Below, one piece after another: positions 1-8,051 of a stretch of DNA of 64,000 nt (its first letter is position 1; every line of letters begins with the position of its first letter). A program made the position numbers and the translations under genes. The stretch covers positions 806,001-870,000 of the forward strand of contig NZ_CP006271.1 in the NCBI RefSeq assembly GCF_000737595.1, read 5' to 3'. The DNA is from Synechococcus sp. KORDI-52. Its GTDB lineage: Bacteria; Cyanobacteriota; Cyanobacteriia; PCC-6307; Cyanobiaceae. The notes beneath the pieces were generated by a model. That model worked only from the letters and a program-made list of their open reading frames with translations, made no database searches and was not told the origin of the DNA.

Positions 1-1
1 G

Positions 2-1303
2 GGCCTGGCCGATCGTGTGGCGGGCCGCTTCTGCTTTGGCGTCATTGGCTTGGCCTTCGCCACATTTCTGTTCTGGTGGTTGTTCGGTGCCGAACACTGG
101 CCCGAGGTCCTGCAGGCATCAGCTCCTGGAATGCCCACGACCCATGAGATGAGTCATGGCATGCATCACGGCGGTTTGGGCAGTGGAGCCAGCACCCCGA
201 TGGGTCTGGCTCTGCAACTCTCGATCGCGGTGCTGGTGGTCGCCTGCCCCTGTGCCCTCGGCCTGGCGACCCCCACCGTGATCACGGTGGCCACCGGCCT
301 GGCGGCGCGGCGCGGCTGGCTTTTCCGTGGTGGTGACGTTATCGAAACCGCCGCCCGTTTGGATCATGTGGTCTTCGACAAGACCGGCACTCTCACTCTG
401 GGTCGCCCTCTGGTGACCGATGTGTACGGGGACGACCCGGATCATTTGTTGCAGCTCGCAGCCAGCCTGGAGCAAACCAGCCGGCACCCCCTGGCCTACG
501 CCCTGCTGCAGGAGGCTCAGGGCCGGGAGATCGCTCTGCTGGAGTGCAACGAGGTGCGCACCGTTTCCGGTCAGGGGCTGGAGGGCCATGTGGACGGTGC
601 ATCGGATCGGGTGCGTGTGGGCAAGCCCGACTGGTTGGTCGAGCAGGGTGTTGCCATCGCCCCTGATGCCCAGAGCTGGCTCTCCGCCGCAGCAGGCTCG
701 GTGGTGGCTGTGGCGGTTGGAGATGCCCTGATGGGTCTGGTGCAGATCGAGGATCAGCTTCGTCCGGATGTAGCTCCGGCACTGCAACGCCTGCGCTCTC
801 ATGGTCTGGCGCTTTCGGTGTTCAGTGGTGATCGGCAGGCCGCTGTGCAGCGCCTTGGTCAGCAGCTGGGCTTTGCTGCCCAGGATCTGGGCTGGCAGAT
901 GCTGCCGGAGCAGAAGCTGCAACGCCTCGAGCAGCTGCGGCAGGTGGAGCGGGTGGCGATGGTGGGCGACGGCATCAACGATGCTCCGGCCCTGGCCGCG
1001 GCTGATCTTGGGATTGCCATTGGCACCGGCACCCAGATCGCTCAGGACTCCGCTGGCCTGGTGTTGCTTGGCGATCGCCTCGACAACCTGCCCGAAGCTC
1101 TCGGCCTGGCCCGCCGCACCCTGGTGAAGGTGCGGCAGAACCTGTTCTGGGCCTTCGGTTACAACCTCATTGTTCTCCCGGTCGCCGCCGGTGCTCTGCT
1201 CCCCAGCCATGGGGTGCTGCTGTCGCCTCCGCTGGCGGCCCTGCTGATGGCCTTGAGTTCGATCACCGTGGTTTTCAATGCCTTGGCTCTGCGGCTGCCA
1301 TGA
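2..1303 (+). CDS. Copper-type P1B ATPase (5' truncated by window edge)
   Basis: C-terminal ~433 residues of a heavy-metal translocating P-type ATPase that moves a soft metal, probably Cu+, across a membrane using ATP. The reading frame is open from base 2, so the gene begins before the window. Visible in order: a transmembrane segment, a short Met/His-rich loop (about nt 140-180), the CPC metal-binding motif in a membrane helix (about nt 245-253), the phosphorylation motif DKTGTLT (about nt 377-397), the HP dipeptide of the nucleotide domain, the GDGINDAP hinge motif (about nt 965-990) and two terminal membrane helices. CPC is typical of Cu+/Ag+ exporters. Cyanobacterial relatives are PacS and CtaA; the missing N-terminus prevents choosing between them. 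The stop overlaps the tmk start by 4 bases (ATGA). Confidence 0.93.
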   Translation, partial: GLADRVAGRFCFGVIGLAFATFLFWWLFGAEHWPEVLQASAPGMPTTHEMSHGMHHGGLGSGASTPMGLALQLSIAVLVVACPCALGLATPTVITVATGLAARRGWLFRGGDVIETAARLDHVVFDKTGTLTLGRPLVTDVYGDDPDHLLQLAASLEQTSRHPLAYALLQEAQGREIALLECNEVRTVSGQGLEGHVDGASDRVRVGKPDWLVEQGVAIAPDAQSWLSAAAGSVVAVAVGDALMGLVQIEDQLRPDVAPALQRLRSHGLALSVFSGDRQAAVQRLGQQLGFAAQDLGWQMLPEQKLQRLEQLRQVERVAMVGDGINDAPALAAADLGIAIGTGTQIAQDSAGLVLLGDRLDNLPEALGLARRTLVKVRQNLFWAFGYNLIVLPVAAGALLPSHGVLLSPPLAALLMALSSITVVFNALALRLP

Positions 1304-1929
1304 CAGGTCGTTTCATTGTTCTCGAGGGCATCGATGGCTGCGGCAAGACCACGCAGATCCAGCATCTGGTGGACTGGTTGCCCAACAGCGGTCTGATGCC
1401 TAAGGGCGCTGCTCTTGTCTGCACCCGTGAGCCCGGCGGCACTCCCCTGGGGCGCTCGATCCGTGAACTCCTGCTGCACACGGCAGACCAGGAAGCACCA
1501 GCTCCCACCGCTGAGCTGCTGTTGTATGCCGCTGATCGGGCTCAGCATGTTGAAACGTTGATCCGCCCGGCTCTTGTGCGTGGCGACTGGGTGATCAGCG
1601 ATCGTTTCTCGGGATCGACCCTCGCTTATCAGGGCTATGGCCGTGGTTTGGATCGGGACCTGATTCAGCGGCTGGAACAGATCGCCACCACGGGGCTGCA
1701 GCCGGACCTCACCCTCTGGCTGAGACTTTCCATTCGAGAGAGCCAGCAGCGCCGCCTCGGGGACAAGGACGACCGCATCGAAGCCGAGGGGGCCGCATTC
1801 CTGGAACGGGTCGCACAGGGTTTTGCCCAGTTGGCCGAGCAGCGCTCCTGGTGCACCATCGCTGCAGACCAGTCAGCCAGCGCTGTTCGTGCTGCTCTGG
1901 AACGTCAGCTTCAGGAGCAACTGGCTTGA
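1300..1929 (+). CDS. tmk: Thymidylate kinase
   Basis: 209-residue dTMP kinase, the usual length for the family. It phosphorylates dTMP to dTDP with ATP in dTTP synthesis. The P-loop GIDGCGKTT is at residues 10-18, preceded by the LEG strand; a DRF motif and a following Tyr-rich segment (around residues 100-115) match the substrate-binding region, and the lid carries Arg residues ([12 protein letters not shown]). ATG overlaps the upstream ATPase stop by 4 bases, and its TGA overlaps the TTG start of holB, so the three genes are probably translationally coupled. The tmk-holB pairing is common in bacteria and links nucleotide supply to replication. Confidence 0.97.
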   Translation: MTGRFIVLEGIDGCGKTTQIQHLVDWLPNSGLMPKGAALVCTREPGGTPLGRSIRELLLHTADQEAPAPTAELLLYAADRAQHVETLIRPALVRGDWVISDRFSGSTLAYQGYGRGLDRDLIQRLEQIATTGLQPDLTLWLRLSIRESQQRRLGDKDDRIEAEGAAFLERVAQGFAQLAEQRSWCTIAADQSASAVRAALERQLQEQLA

Positions 1930-2870
1930 GCGCGCTGTTCGAGGATCTGATCGGCCAGCCCCTCGCCGTTGATCTGCTGTCTGCAGCCCTGGCCCAGGAA
2001 CGCGTGGCTCCTGCCTACCTCTGTGCCGGTCCTGAAGGGGTGGGGCGTCAGTTGGCGGCGGTGCGTTTTCTGGAGGGGCTGCTGGCCAATGGCCAGCCCT
2101 CTGCAAGGGAGCGTCGACGCCTGCTGGAGCGCAATCACCCTGATCTGCTTTGGGTGGAACCCACCTATCAACACCAGGGCCGTTTACTGACCCGCGCCGA
2201 AGCCGAGGCAGCGGGGCTTAGCCGCCGCACTCCGCCCCAGTTGCGCTTGGAGCAGATCCGCGACATTGGCCGTTGTCTCGCCCGGCAGCCGGTGGAGGCG
2301 AAGCGCGGCATGGTCGTGATTGAGGCTGCCGAGGCGATGGCGGAGGCAGCGTCCAACGCCCTGCTGAAAACGCTGGAGGAACCTGGACATGGGGTGTTGA
2401 TTTTGTTGACGTCAGCCCCCGAGCGGCTGCTCAGCACGATTCGGTCCCGGTGTCAGTTGATCCGGTTCCTCCGGCTCAACCAAGAGGCCATGGCACAGGT
2501 GCTCGAGCGCACCGGTGCCATGGCTCAGGATGCCCCCGAACTTCTGGCCCTGGCCGCCGGGTCTCCAGGCGCTCTAATCCACCATCGCCGCAGCCTGGCT
2601 GGTCTTCCTGAAGAGTTGGTTCAGCGCCTCGATGCCCTTCCTGCCAACCCCATGGAGGCGCTGGCGTTGGCACGCGATCTCTGCGAAGCCCTCGACGGCG
2701 AGCAGCAGCTGTGGTTGATCGGCTGGTGGCAGCACCGGCTCTGGAGTTCCGGCAGTTCCGCAGCAATTCTCAAGCGCCTGGACACGCTGCGGGGCCAGCT
2801 GCTTTCGTTCGTTCAGCCGCGATTGGCCTGGGAGGTGGCGCTGCTCGACCTCACACCATCCGTCTCCTAG
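1926..2870 (+). CDS. holB: DNA polymerase III delta' subunit
   Basis: Clamp-loader delta' subunit (about 314 aa), part of the complex that loads the sliding clamp at the replication fork. The N-terminus [14 protein letters not shown] is the conserved opening of the family. The P-loop is degenerate (GPEGVGRQ), as expected for delta', which does not hydrolyse ATP. Later come the [10 protein letters not shown] motif and the SRC motif of sensor 1 (TIRSRCQ). An upstream ATG at 1851 keeps the frame open, but the extra 25 residues lie inside tmk and are Cys/Ser-rich; the TTG at 1926, overlapping the tmk TGA, fits the family N-terminus. It converges with rpaA 15 bases away. Confidence 0.93.
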   Translation: MSALFEDLIGQPLAVDLLSAALAQERVAPAYLCAGPEGVGRQLAAVRFLEGLLANGQPSARERRRLLERNHPDLLWVEPTYQHQGRLLTRAEAEAAGLSRRTPPQLRLEQIRDIGRCLARQPVEAKRGMVVIEAAEAMAEAASNALLKTLEEPGHGVLILLTSAPERLLSTIRSRCQLIRFLRLNQEAMAQVLERTGAMAQDAPELLALAAGSPGALIHHRRSLAGLPEELVQRLDALPANPMEALALARDLCEALDGEQQLWLIGWWQHRLWSSGSSAAILKRLDTLRGQLLSFVQPRLAWEVALLDLTPSVS

Positions 2871-2885
2871 GCCGCCTGACGGCGA

Positions 2886-3674
2886 TCATGCCGAGGCGCG
2901 ATCGCCTTGTTGCTTGCGTTCTTCGCGGGCCATGGCCACCACGTCTTCAAGGCCATCCATCTGGGCGCTGGTGGGCAGTTCGAGGCAATAGCCCGCTCCG
3001 TACACCGTTTTGATGAAGCGCGGCTTGCGGGGATCGGGTTCCAGCTTGGTGCGCAGGTGCCTGACGTGCACGCGAATGGTCTCGATGTCGTCATCGGGCT
3101 CGTAGCCCCACACCTCTTTGAGGATCAACGAGGGCGCCACGGTCTGACCATGACGCTGCAGCAGGCAATGGAGCAGTTCGAACTCAAGGTGGGTGAGTCG
3201 TACCGGTTGGTCGAACCAGATGGCCTCAAAGCGCTCGGGCACCAGCGTGAGGGGGCCGTAACTGAGGATTTCGTTGTGATTCGTGGATCCAACAGGGGCA
3301 CGGTCGCTGCGTCGCAGCAGAGCCTTGACCCGCGCCTGGAGCTCCTCCAGATCGAAGGGCTTGGTCAGGTAATCATCGGCTCCAGAGTTGAAACCGCTCA
3401 CTTTGTCTTTGGTACCTCCCAGAGCGGTGAGCATCAGGATTGGAATGGCCGCTGTGCGGTCGTCGCGCCGCAGGCGTTGACACAAGGTGAGACCGTCCAC
3501 CTTGGGCAGCATCAGATCGAGCAGGATCAGATCCGGGGTGTATTGCAGGGCGAGGGCCTGACCTTTGATGCCGTCGTCAGCGCGCTGCACGTCGAAGCCG
3601 CTGTGCTCTAGGTGACCACTCACCAGGTCGCGCATGTCCTGGTCATCTTCGATTAGCAGGATGCAGGGCTTCAT
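2886..3674 (-). CDS. rpaA: Response regulator RpaA (OmpR family)
   Basis: 262-residue two-component regulator. The receiver domain (about 1-120) has the acidic pair EDD, the phosphoacceptor Asp in [11 protein letters not shown] and the conserved Lys in LTKPFD. A winged-helix DNA-binding domain (about 145-240) contains the segments [18 protein letters not shown] and [20 protein letters not shown], near-identical to known RpaA. In Synechococcus RpaA is phosphorylated by SasA and transmits clock output; it also influences phycobilisome energy transfer. ATG at 3674 begins [11 protein letters not shown], the family N-terminus; the frame stays open to 3812 but that extension is not conserved in kind. 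RpaB was considered, but its N-terminus differs. About 280 bases upstream have no gene and should hold the promoter. Confidence 0.93.
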   Translation of the reverse strand: MKPCILLIEDDQDMRDLVSGHLEHSGFDVQRADDGIKGQALALQYTPDLILLDLMLPKVDGLTLCQRLRRDDRTAAIPILMLTALGGTKDKVSGFNSGADDYLTKPFDLEELQARVKALLRRSDRAPVGSTNHNEILSYGPLTLVPERFEAIWFDQPVRLTHLEFELLHCLLQRHGQTVAPSLILKEVWGYEPDDDIETIRVHVRHLRTKLEPDPRKPRFIKTVYGAGYCLELPTSAQMDGLEDVVAMAREERKQQGDRASA

Positions 3675-3920
3675 CGGTTCGGCGGCAATTCGGCTTGAAA
3701 AAAAGGAGCGCTTGTCTGTAGGGATTAACGCTGAACGGATTCTCTCAAGCTTTTCAACTGTCTGCAGATTTCCGAAGACGAGCCTGAGATGCTCATGGTT
3801 CGCGCAGATCAATTGCGGTGACAGCGATGCGGAGGTTTTTTGAGTTCTCTTCCGCCGTCAGCTGTTTAGGAAGTCTTCCGCTTCGGGCAATCCCCCGTCA
3901 CGAAATTTCTCTTTTGGTCA
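3675..3920 (-). promoter_or_regulatory. Intergenic leader upstream of rpaA
   Basis: Non-coding stretch between the rpaA start and the tRNA-Asn terminator. It is AT-richer than its surroundings and presumably carries the rpaA promoter and 5' leader. I see no confident -35/-10 pair, small gene or conserved structure in it. Confidence 0.4.
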
Positions 3921-3948
3921 ATAAAAAAGCCACAGCTTTTGCTGTGGC
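3921..3948 (-). terminator. Rho-independent terminator after tRNA-Asn
   Basis: Perfect 8-bp stem GCCACAGC/GCTGTGGC with a 4-base loop (3929-3948), followed on the minus strand by a run of T (3923-3928). It lies 7 bases beyond the tRNA 3' end. Confidence 0.88.
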
Positions 3949-3955
3949 TTCAAAG

Positions 3956-4027
3956 CTCCCCGGGCGGGATTCGAACCTGCGACCAATCGATTAACAGTCG
4001 ACCGCTCTACCGCTGAGCTACCGAGGA
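3956..4027 (-). tRNA. tRNA-Asn (GUU)
   Basis: 72-nt cloverleaf on the minus strand. The acceptor stem TCCTCGG pairs with CCGGGGA, with one T-G pair. The D arm AGCTCAGCGGTAGAGC, anticodon loop CTGTTAA (anticodon GTT) and T arm GGTTCGAATCC are all intact. CCA is not encoded. A terminator follows directly. Confidence 0.96.
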
Positions 4028-4043
4028 ATGCGACCCGAAGAGA

Positions 4044-4706
4044 TTACCTCTCAAATGTGCCGCCCTGCAAGCGCCGCTGCAGTTCTGTTCCTCGGGTCAA
4101 TGGGCCAATCCGACCGTCCTGCATGCGGGCTGCTCCATCGGCGAAGGCCAATTCACCCAGCCTGTGAGTGATCCAGAGTGCCGTGATTGGGTTGAGGGGG
4201 TCTTTGCACAGCCGTTGCACGGTGGTAAGCACCGTGGTCTGGCTGTCGGGATCCAGGAGAGCTGTCGGTTCATCCAGCAGCAGCAAGCCTGCGTCACTGG
4301 CCAGGGCTCCAGCGATCGCCAGGCGTTGTTTCTGGCCCCCGCTGAGGCTGTGAATGGGCCGGTTCTCCGTTTGGGCAAGGCCGAATTGGCTCAGCAGGTC
4401 TCGCACGGTGTTCCGGCGGTGCTGCTGAGGTCCTTCAGGATCCATGCCCAGCATCAGGTCGCTGCCGCAACTGGGAAGCAAAAGCTGGTGGTCGGGGTTC
4501 TGGAACACCAGAGCTGTTTTCGTGTGGCAGACCATGCGTCCGCTCTGCGGTTCCAGCAACCCGGAGATCAGGCGGAAGAGCGTGCTCTTGCCGCTTCCGT
4601 TGCTGCCCACCAGCATCCAGAGGCCTGGGCCAGGGATAACCAGGTTGCATTGATCGAGAGCTAGTTGGCCGTTCGGCCAGCGGTGGCTGACGGCCTCAAC
4701 GCTCAA
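4044..4706 (-). CDS. CbiO/EcfA-like ABC transporter ATP-binding protein
   Basis: ABC ATPase of about 220 residues. Walker A is GSNGSGKST, the Q-loop lies in LVFQNPDHQLL, the signature is LSGGQKQRLAIAGAL, Walker B is LLLLDEPTALLD, and the switch His is in WITHR. The FQNPDHQ Q-loop is characteristic of CbiO/EcfA ATPases of energy-coupling (cobalt, nickel, vitamin) transporters. No EcfT or substrate-binding partner is adjacent, so the substrate is unknown. The TTG at 4706 starts just upstream of the conserved core (LSVEAVSHRW). In-frame alternatives at 4781 (ATG) and 4805 lie inside the upstream UPF0367 gene and encode a basic stretch that looks like out-of-frame sequence; the start is therefore uncertain. 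Confidence 0.88.
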   Translation of the reverse strand: MSVEAVSHRWPNGQLALDQCNLVIPGPGLWMLVGSNGSGKSTLFRLISGLLEPQSGRMVCHTKTALVFQNPDHQLLLPSCGSDLMLGMDPEGPQQHRRNTVRDLLSQFGLAQTENRPIHSLSGGQKQRLAIAGALASDAGLLLLDEPTALLDPDSQTTVLTTVQRLCKDPLNPITALWITHRLGELAFADGAARMQDGRIGPLTRGTELQRRLQGGTFER

Positions 4707-4722
4707 TACAGCGGTTGAGATG

Positions 4723-4986
4723 TCAGGAATCAAGGGAAAAGCCGGGACGCTTGCTACCACCCGACGCCGAAGCTTTCTCATAAAGCTGAACGGCGAGAAC
4801 CTCACTGACCAGCAGCGTCACTTTCTTGCCTTCCACTTTCTCGCAGGTGAGCTCCAGCAGGCGAGGCTGACCGTTTTCGAGGGCCTGACGGATCTGCTGA
4901 TACAGCGCATCAGCATCCGCATGTTCCTTGCGCTGAACAGACACCGGGACAGGACTCATGCGCAGGGCCAGTTCGATGACGTACAC
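4723..4986 (-). CDS. UPF0367 family protein
   Basis: Small cyanobacterial protein of unknown function (87 aa with the GTG start at 4986). It shows the family features: an N-terminal [19 protein letters not shown] segment, a helix YQQIRQAL, and a central [19 protein letters not shown] strand region, ending [10 protein letters not shown]. The frame extends to an ATG at 5055 that has a GGAGG 12 bases upstream; that start would add 23 residues not expected from the family, so I prefer GTG but cannot exclude the longer form. It lies upstream of the ABC ATPase on the same strand. Confidence 0.83.
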   Translation of the reverse strand: MYVIELALRMSPVPVSVQRKEHADADALYQQIRQALENGQPRLLELTCEKVEGKKVTLLVSEVLAVQLYEKASASGGSKRPGFSLDS

Positions 4987-5150
4987 AGCGTTGGAAAACA
5001 GTGATGCGTCATCTTCGCGGAGGGGACAGCAACCCGTCGGTACAAAAATGCGCATTTCTACTTATCGCCTCCAAATGGGTGCGGAGAGCCGCCCCATTTC
5101 CGTGATCAGCCCCTAGGCTCACCGATGTAACGGATCATGAAGTTCCTCTC

Positions 5151-6206
5151 ATGACGATCGCTGTAGGACGCGCGCCTCAGCGGGGATGGTTCGACGTCCT
5201 CGATGACTGGCTCAAGCGCGACCGCTTCGTTTTTGTCGGCTGGTCCGGCATTCTTCTCTTCCCAACGGCCTACCTGGCCATCGGTGGCTGGCTCACCGGC
5301 ACCACCTTTGTCACCTCCTGGTACACCCACGGCATTGCCTCTTCGTACCTGGAAGGTTGCAACTTCCTCACCGCTGCTGTGTCCACCCCCGCTGATGCGA
5401 TGGGTCACAGCCTCCTCCTCCTCTGGGGTCCGGAAGCCCAGGGTGACTTCGTTCGCTGGTGTCAGCTCGGCGGCCTCTGGGCCTTCGTGGCTCTGCACGG
5501 CGCCTTCGCGCTGATCGGCTTCATGCTCCGTCAGTTCGAGATCGCTCGTTTGGTCGGCATCCGCCCCTACAACGCCATCGCCTTCTCCGGCCCGATTGCG
5601 GTGTTCGTCAGCGTCTTCCTGATGTACCCCCTCGGCCAGAGCAGCTGGTTCTTCGCGCCCTCCTTCGGGGTGGCTGCGATCTTCCGCTTCCTCCTCTTCC
5701 TCCAGGGCTTCCATAACTGGACCCTGAACCCCTTCCACATGATGGGCGTCGCCGGCATCCTCGGCGGTGCACTGCTTTGCGCCATCCACGGCGCCACCGT
5801 GGAAAACACCTTGTTTGAGGACGGCGAGCAGGCCAACACCTTCAAGGCGTTCGAGCCCACCCAGGAAGAAGAGACCTATTCCATGGTCACCGCCAACCGC
5901 TTCTGGAGTCAGATCTTCGGAATCGCCTTCTCCAACAAGCGCTGGCTGCACTTCTTCATGCTTTTCGTGCCTGTGATGGGCCTGTGGACCAGCTCCATTG
6001 GCATCATCGGCCTGGCCCTCAACCTGCGCGCCTACGACTTCGTGTCCCAGGAAATCCGCGCTGCAGAAGATCCCGAATTCGAGACCTTCTACACCAAGAA
6101 CATCCTTCTGAATGAAGGTCTGCGTGCCTGGATGGCACCGGCTGACCAGCCGCACGAAAACTTCGTCTTCCCTGAAGAGGTTCTGCCCCGCGGCAACGCC
6201 CTCTGA
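5151..6206 (+). CDS. psbD: Photosystem II reaction-centre protein D2 (stand-alone copy)
   Basis: 351-residue D2 protein, one residue shorter than the usual 352 because of a gap near residue 10 (APQRGW). D2 forms the PSII heart with D1, binding P680 chlorophyll, a pheophytin, QA and the non-haem iron in the thylakoid. Visible landmarks: the YD tyrosine in [12 protein letters not shown] (about 159), the chlorophyll and iron His residues in [20 protein letters not shown] (about 189-214), the QA/iron region around [12 protein letters not shown] and NKRWLHFFM (about 268), and C-terminus LPRGNAL. Cyanobacteria usually have one psbD overlapping psbC and a second lone copy; no psbC follows here and a terminator starts 25 bases after the stop, so this is the lone (psbD2-type) gene. 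Confidence 0.98.
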   Translation: MTIAVGRAPQRGWFDVLDDWLKRDRFVFVGWSGILLFPTAYLAIGGWLTGTTFVTSWYTHGIASSYLEGCNFLTAAVSTPADAMGHSLLLLWGPEAQGDFVRWCQLGGLWAFVALHGAFALIGFMLRQFEIARLVGIRPYNAIAFSGPIAVFVSVFLMYPLGQSSWFFAPSFGVAAIFRFLLFLQGFHNWTLNPFHMMGVAGILGGALLCAIHGATVENTLFEDGEQANTFKAFEPTQEEETYSMVTANRFWSQIFGIAFSNKRWLHFFMLFVPVMGLWTSSIGIIGLALNLRAYDFVSQEIRAAEDPEFETFYTKNILLNEGLRAWMAPADQPHENFVFPEEVLPRGNAL

Positions 6207-6230
6207 TCAAAAGTTCACAATTTCCTTTCA

Positions 6231-6256
6231 CCGCCCACTTGGGCGGTTTTTTTTTT
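6231..6256 (+). terminator. Rho-independent terminator of psbD
   Basis: Stem CCGCCC/GGGCGG (6231-6246) with a 4-base loop, followed by ten T residues (6247-6256). The convergent gene on the minus strand ends 3 bases further on. Confidence 0.95.
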
Positions 6257-6258
6257 GC

Positions 6259-6999
6259 TCATTGACGGTCTGATTCTCTGATCAGACGAAACGTGAGGGC
6301 GACACTGCCGTTTTGGTCAAGCAGCTCTCGCAACAGCGCATCAATCAGCAAGATGATTCCGAACAGTTCCAGCGTTTCTTCCAAGCCTGTGATGGCGCCG
6401 TACCACGGGCTATGCAGGCGGATCAGGCTGGATCGAACCGCAAAGCTGCCGATCATCTCCATGCCGATGGCGCCGCCGATGTAAACGGCACCTGATTGCA
6501 GCAATCGTGATGCCGTTGCTTTGGAGATTGAGCCGAGGAAGCTGCGAAAGCGCCACAGCAGGATGAGGGCGAGAACGGCATAGGGCACCACCCAGGTGGA
6601 GGCCAATGCCGGGTGCACCTGGTGCCGCAAGCCCGGAATGATCAGGATCTCGTGAATCTGCAGTGCTTCGTCGAGCGCCAGAAAGATGAAAATCTTCGCC
6701 AGCAGGCGCCAGTCCCGGCCAGGGACGTGATCGCTGCTTGTTCCCAGCCTCTGCATCAACACAGCCGCCATCAGCAACAGGGCGCTGCTGAAAAGGGTGG
6801 GCAGGTTGAGTTCCCGGTCCATGTTGAGGCTCTCGAGCCAATGCTTCTTGGCTCCGAAGCCGTAAATGCCCACTTGAACGACGCTGTGGGCCATCAGAAA
6901 TCCTGCGGTGATGCTCGTCAGCAGCTTGCGGATTGCCTTTGGTGTGAGCGGGATGATCCCGATCTGGCTTGGATCCGCTGCAGTGGGTTGCTGAATCAC
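6259..6999 (-). CDS. Unknown polytopic membrane protein
   Basis: 246-residue protein with about six hydrophobic segments and short charged loops. I do not recognise a named family. Two acidic motifs lie within or beside membrane segments: LALDEALQIHE (around residues 108-118) and GLEETLELFGI (around 204-214). Paired membrane-embedded Glu/Asp/His residues suggest an enzyme active site or a metal site, but that is inference. The start codon is GTG at 6999 with no strong Shine-Dalgarno. It is divergent from the next gene, which also carries a membrane Glu-Glu motif, and lies beside the glycosyltransferase block. Confidence 0.8.
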   Translation of the reverse strand: MIQQPTAADPSQIGIIPLTPKAIRKLLTSITAGFLMAHSVVQVGIYGFGAKKHWLESLNMDRELNLPTLFSSALLLMAAVLMQRLGTSSDHVPGRDWRLLAKIFIFLALDEALQIHEILIIPGLRHQVHPALASTWVVPYAVLALILLWRFRSFLGSISKATASRLLQSGAVYIGGAIGMEMIGSFAVRSSLIRLHSPWYGAITGLEETLELFGIILLIDALLRELLDQNGSVALTFRLIRESDRQ

Positions 7000-7083
7000 G
7001 GTTGGCTTGTGCGGAGGATGAACCCCGGTTTCAGACCTCGGTTCTAAGCCTCTGCCTAACCTGCGCTTCGCGCGTGGGAAGGC

Positions 7084-8022
7084 TTGGTGGCTGTGATCTA
7101 CACACGGGGTCGCGACCTCAAGACCGCCATTGCTGGCTTGTTTGTTGTGGTCGCCGCAGCGTCACTGCTGACGGTGCTGGCGCAACTGGTGATTGCAGCG
7201 TTTGGAGGATCTCCCCTTGATCGGGGCTGGGGTGTCGTGGCTGGGGTGAGCACGGGCCTGGCGGTGTGGGCCACCCGTTCCCAGGGGCTGATGCGCTTGC
7301 TTTCGGTTGCTGATCCTTTGGCCCACCAAGGTCGTACCCGCGCCGTTTGGGGTCTGCTCGCGCTTGTGGTTCTGCTGGTTGTGGGCTTGAAAACCGGCTC
7401 GGCGGACCGTGACGCCTACAAAAATCTGGTGTTTGGCGAGGGTGGCCTGGTGGAGTGGAGCCAGGTGCTGGTGCTGGTGCTCGCCACCCGGACGGCCTGG
7501 TTGATCGGCTCCGATTTGAATGCGCGTTTGCAGGAACGCCGTCCCGGTCGGCTGTTCCAGTTTGGAGCAGGATGCCTGGCCCTGGTTTTGATGGAGGAGC
7601 TCGCCTGGGGCCAAGTGATCTTCAGTTGGCGGACCCCGCCCTTGTTGAACGAGATCAACGCGCAGAACGAGACGACCCTGCACAACATCGGTTGGTTTCA
7701 GGATCGACTGGATCTGGGCACCTTCCTGGCGACCCTTGGAGTTTTGGCTGTTGTGGTTCTCGCGCCTCGCTGGATGCGAGCGCTCACCAGGAACTGTTCT
7801 CAATCGATGGCGGCCGTGACCCGGGCCCTCACTCCTGCGTTCTACAGCTGGCCGCTGTTCCTGGCGGTTTCTGCCCTGGCGTTCTGCATTGCCACCCGCA
7901 CCTTATCCGATCTGATCCTCAATCGGGATCAGGAGTGGGGTGAGCTGGTGCTCTACGCCTCCATTTATCTGTTGTTGCTGCGGACGCGGGTGCTGCTTGG
8001 CCCCGTGCAGCACGATCCTTAA
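7084..8022 (+). CDS. Unknown polytopic membrane protein with EE-WGQ motif
   Basis: About 312 residues with about seven predicted transmembrane helices. The most striking segment (around residues 175-205) reads LMEELAWGQVIFSWRTPP, followed by NAQNETTLHNIGW. A combined EE..WGQ plus N-Q-E..LHN signature recurs in uncharacterised bacterial membrane proteins, so these residues are probably functional; no reaction is known to me. Start choice is uncertain: TTG 7084, GTG 7087 (4 bases after GGAAGG) or GTG 7093 (10 bases after it). It precedes a DUF2079 gene by 30 bases and is probably cotranscribed with it. Confidence 0.8.
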   Translation: MVAVIYTRGRDLKTAIAGLFVVVAAASLLTVLAQLVIAAFGGSPLDRGWGVVAGVSTGLAVWATRSQGLMRLLSVADPLAHQGRTRAVWGLLALVVLLVVGLKTGSADRDAYKNLVFGEGGLVEWSQVLVLVLATRTAWLIGSDLNARLQERRPGRLFQFGAGCLALVLMEELAWGQVIFSWRTPPLLNEINAQNETTLHNIGWFQDRLDLGTFLATLGVLAVVVLAPRWMRALTRNCSQSMAAVTRALTPAFYSWPLFLAVSALAFCIATRTLSDLILNRDQEWGELVLYASIYLLLLRTRVLLGPVQHDP

Positions 8023-8051
8023 CCTTCCCGAAATCCTTCAAGGACGGCTGC

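Noticed and set aside
119-1210. Long open frame on the minus strand opposite the P-type ATPase
   Set aside because: It is antisense to clear ATPase motifs and rich in Gln/His/Gly, the usual result of reading a GC-rich gene backwards.
2871-2885. Terminator between convergent holB and rpaA
   Set aside because: Only a 4-bp stem with no T run is present.
5106-6155. 349-codon minus-strand frame opposite psbD
   Set aside because: The Glu/Gly-rich product has no domain features; psbD accounts for the sequence.
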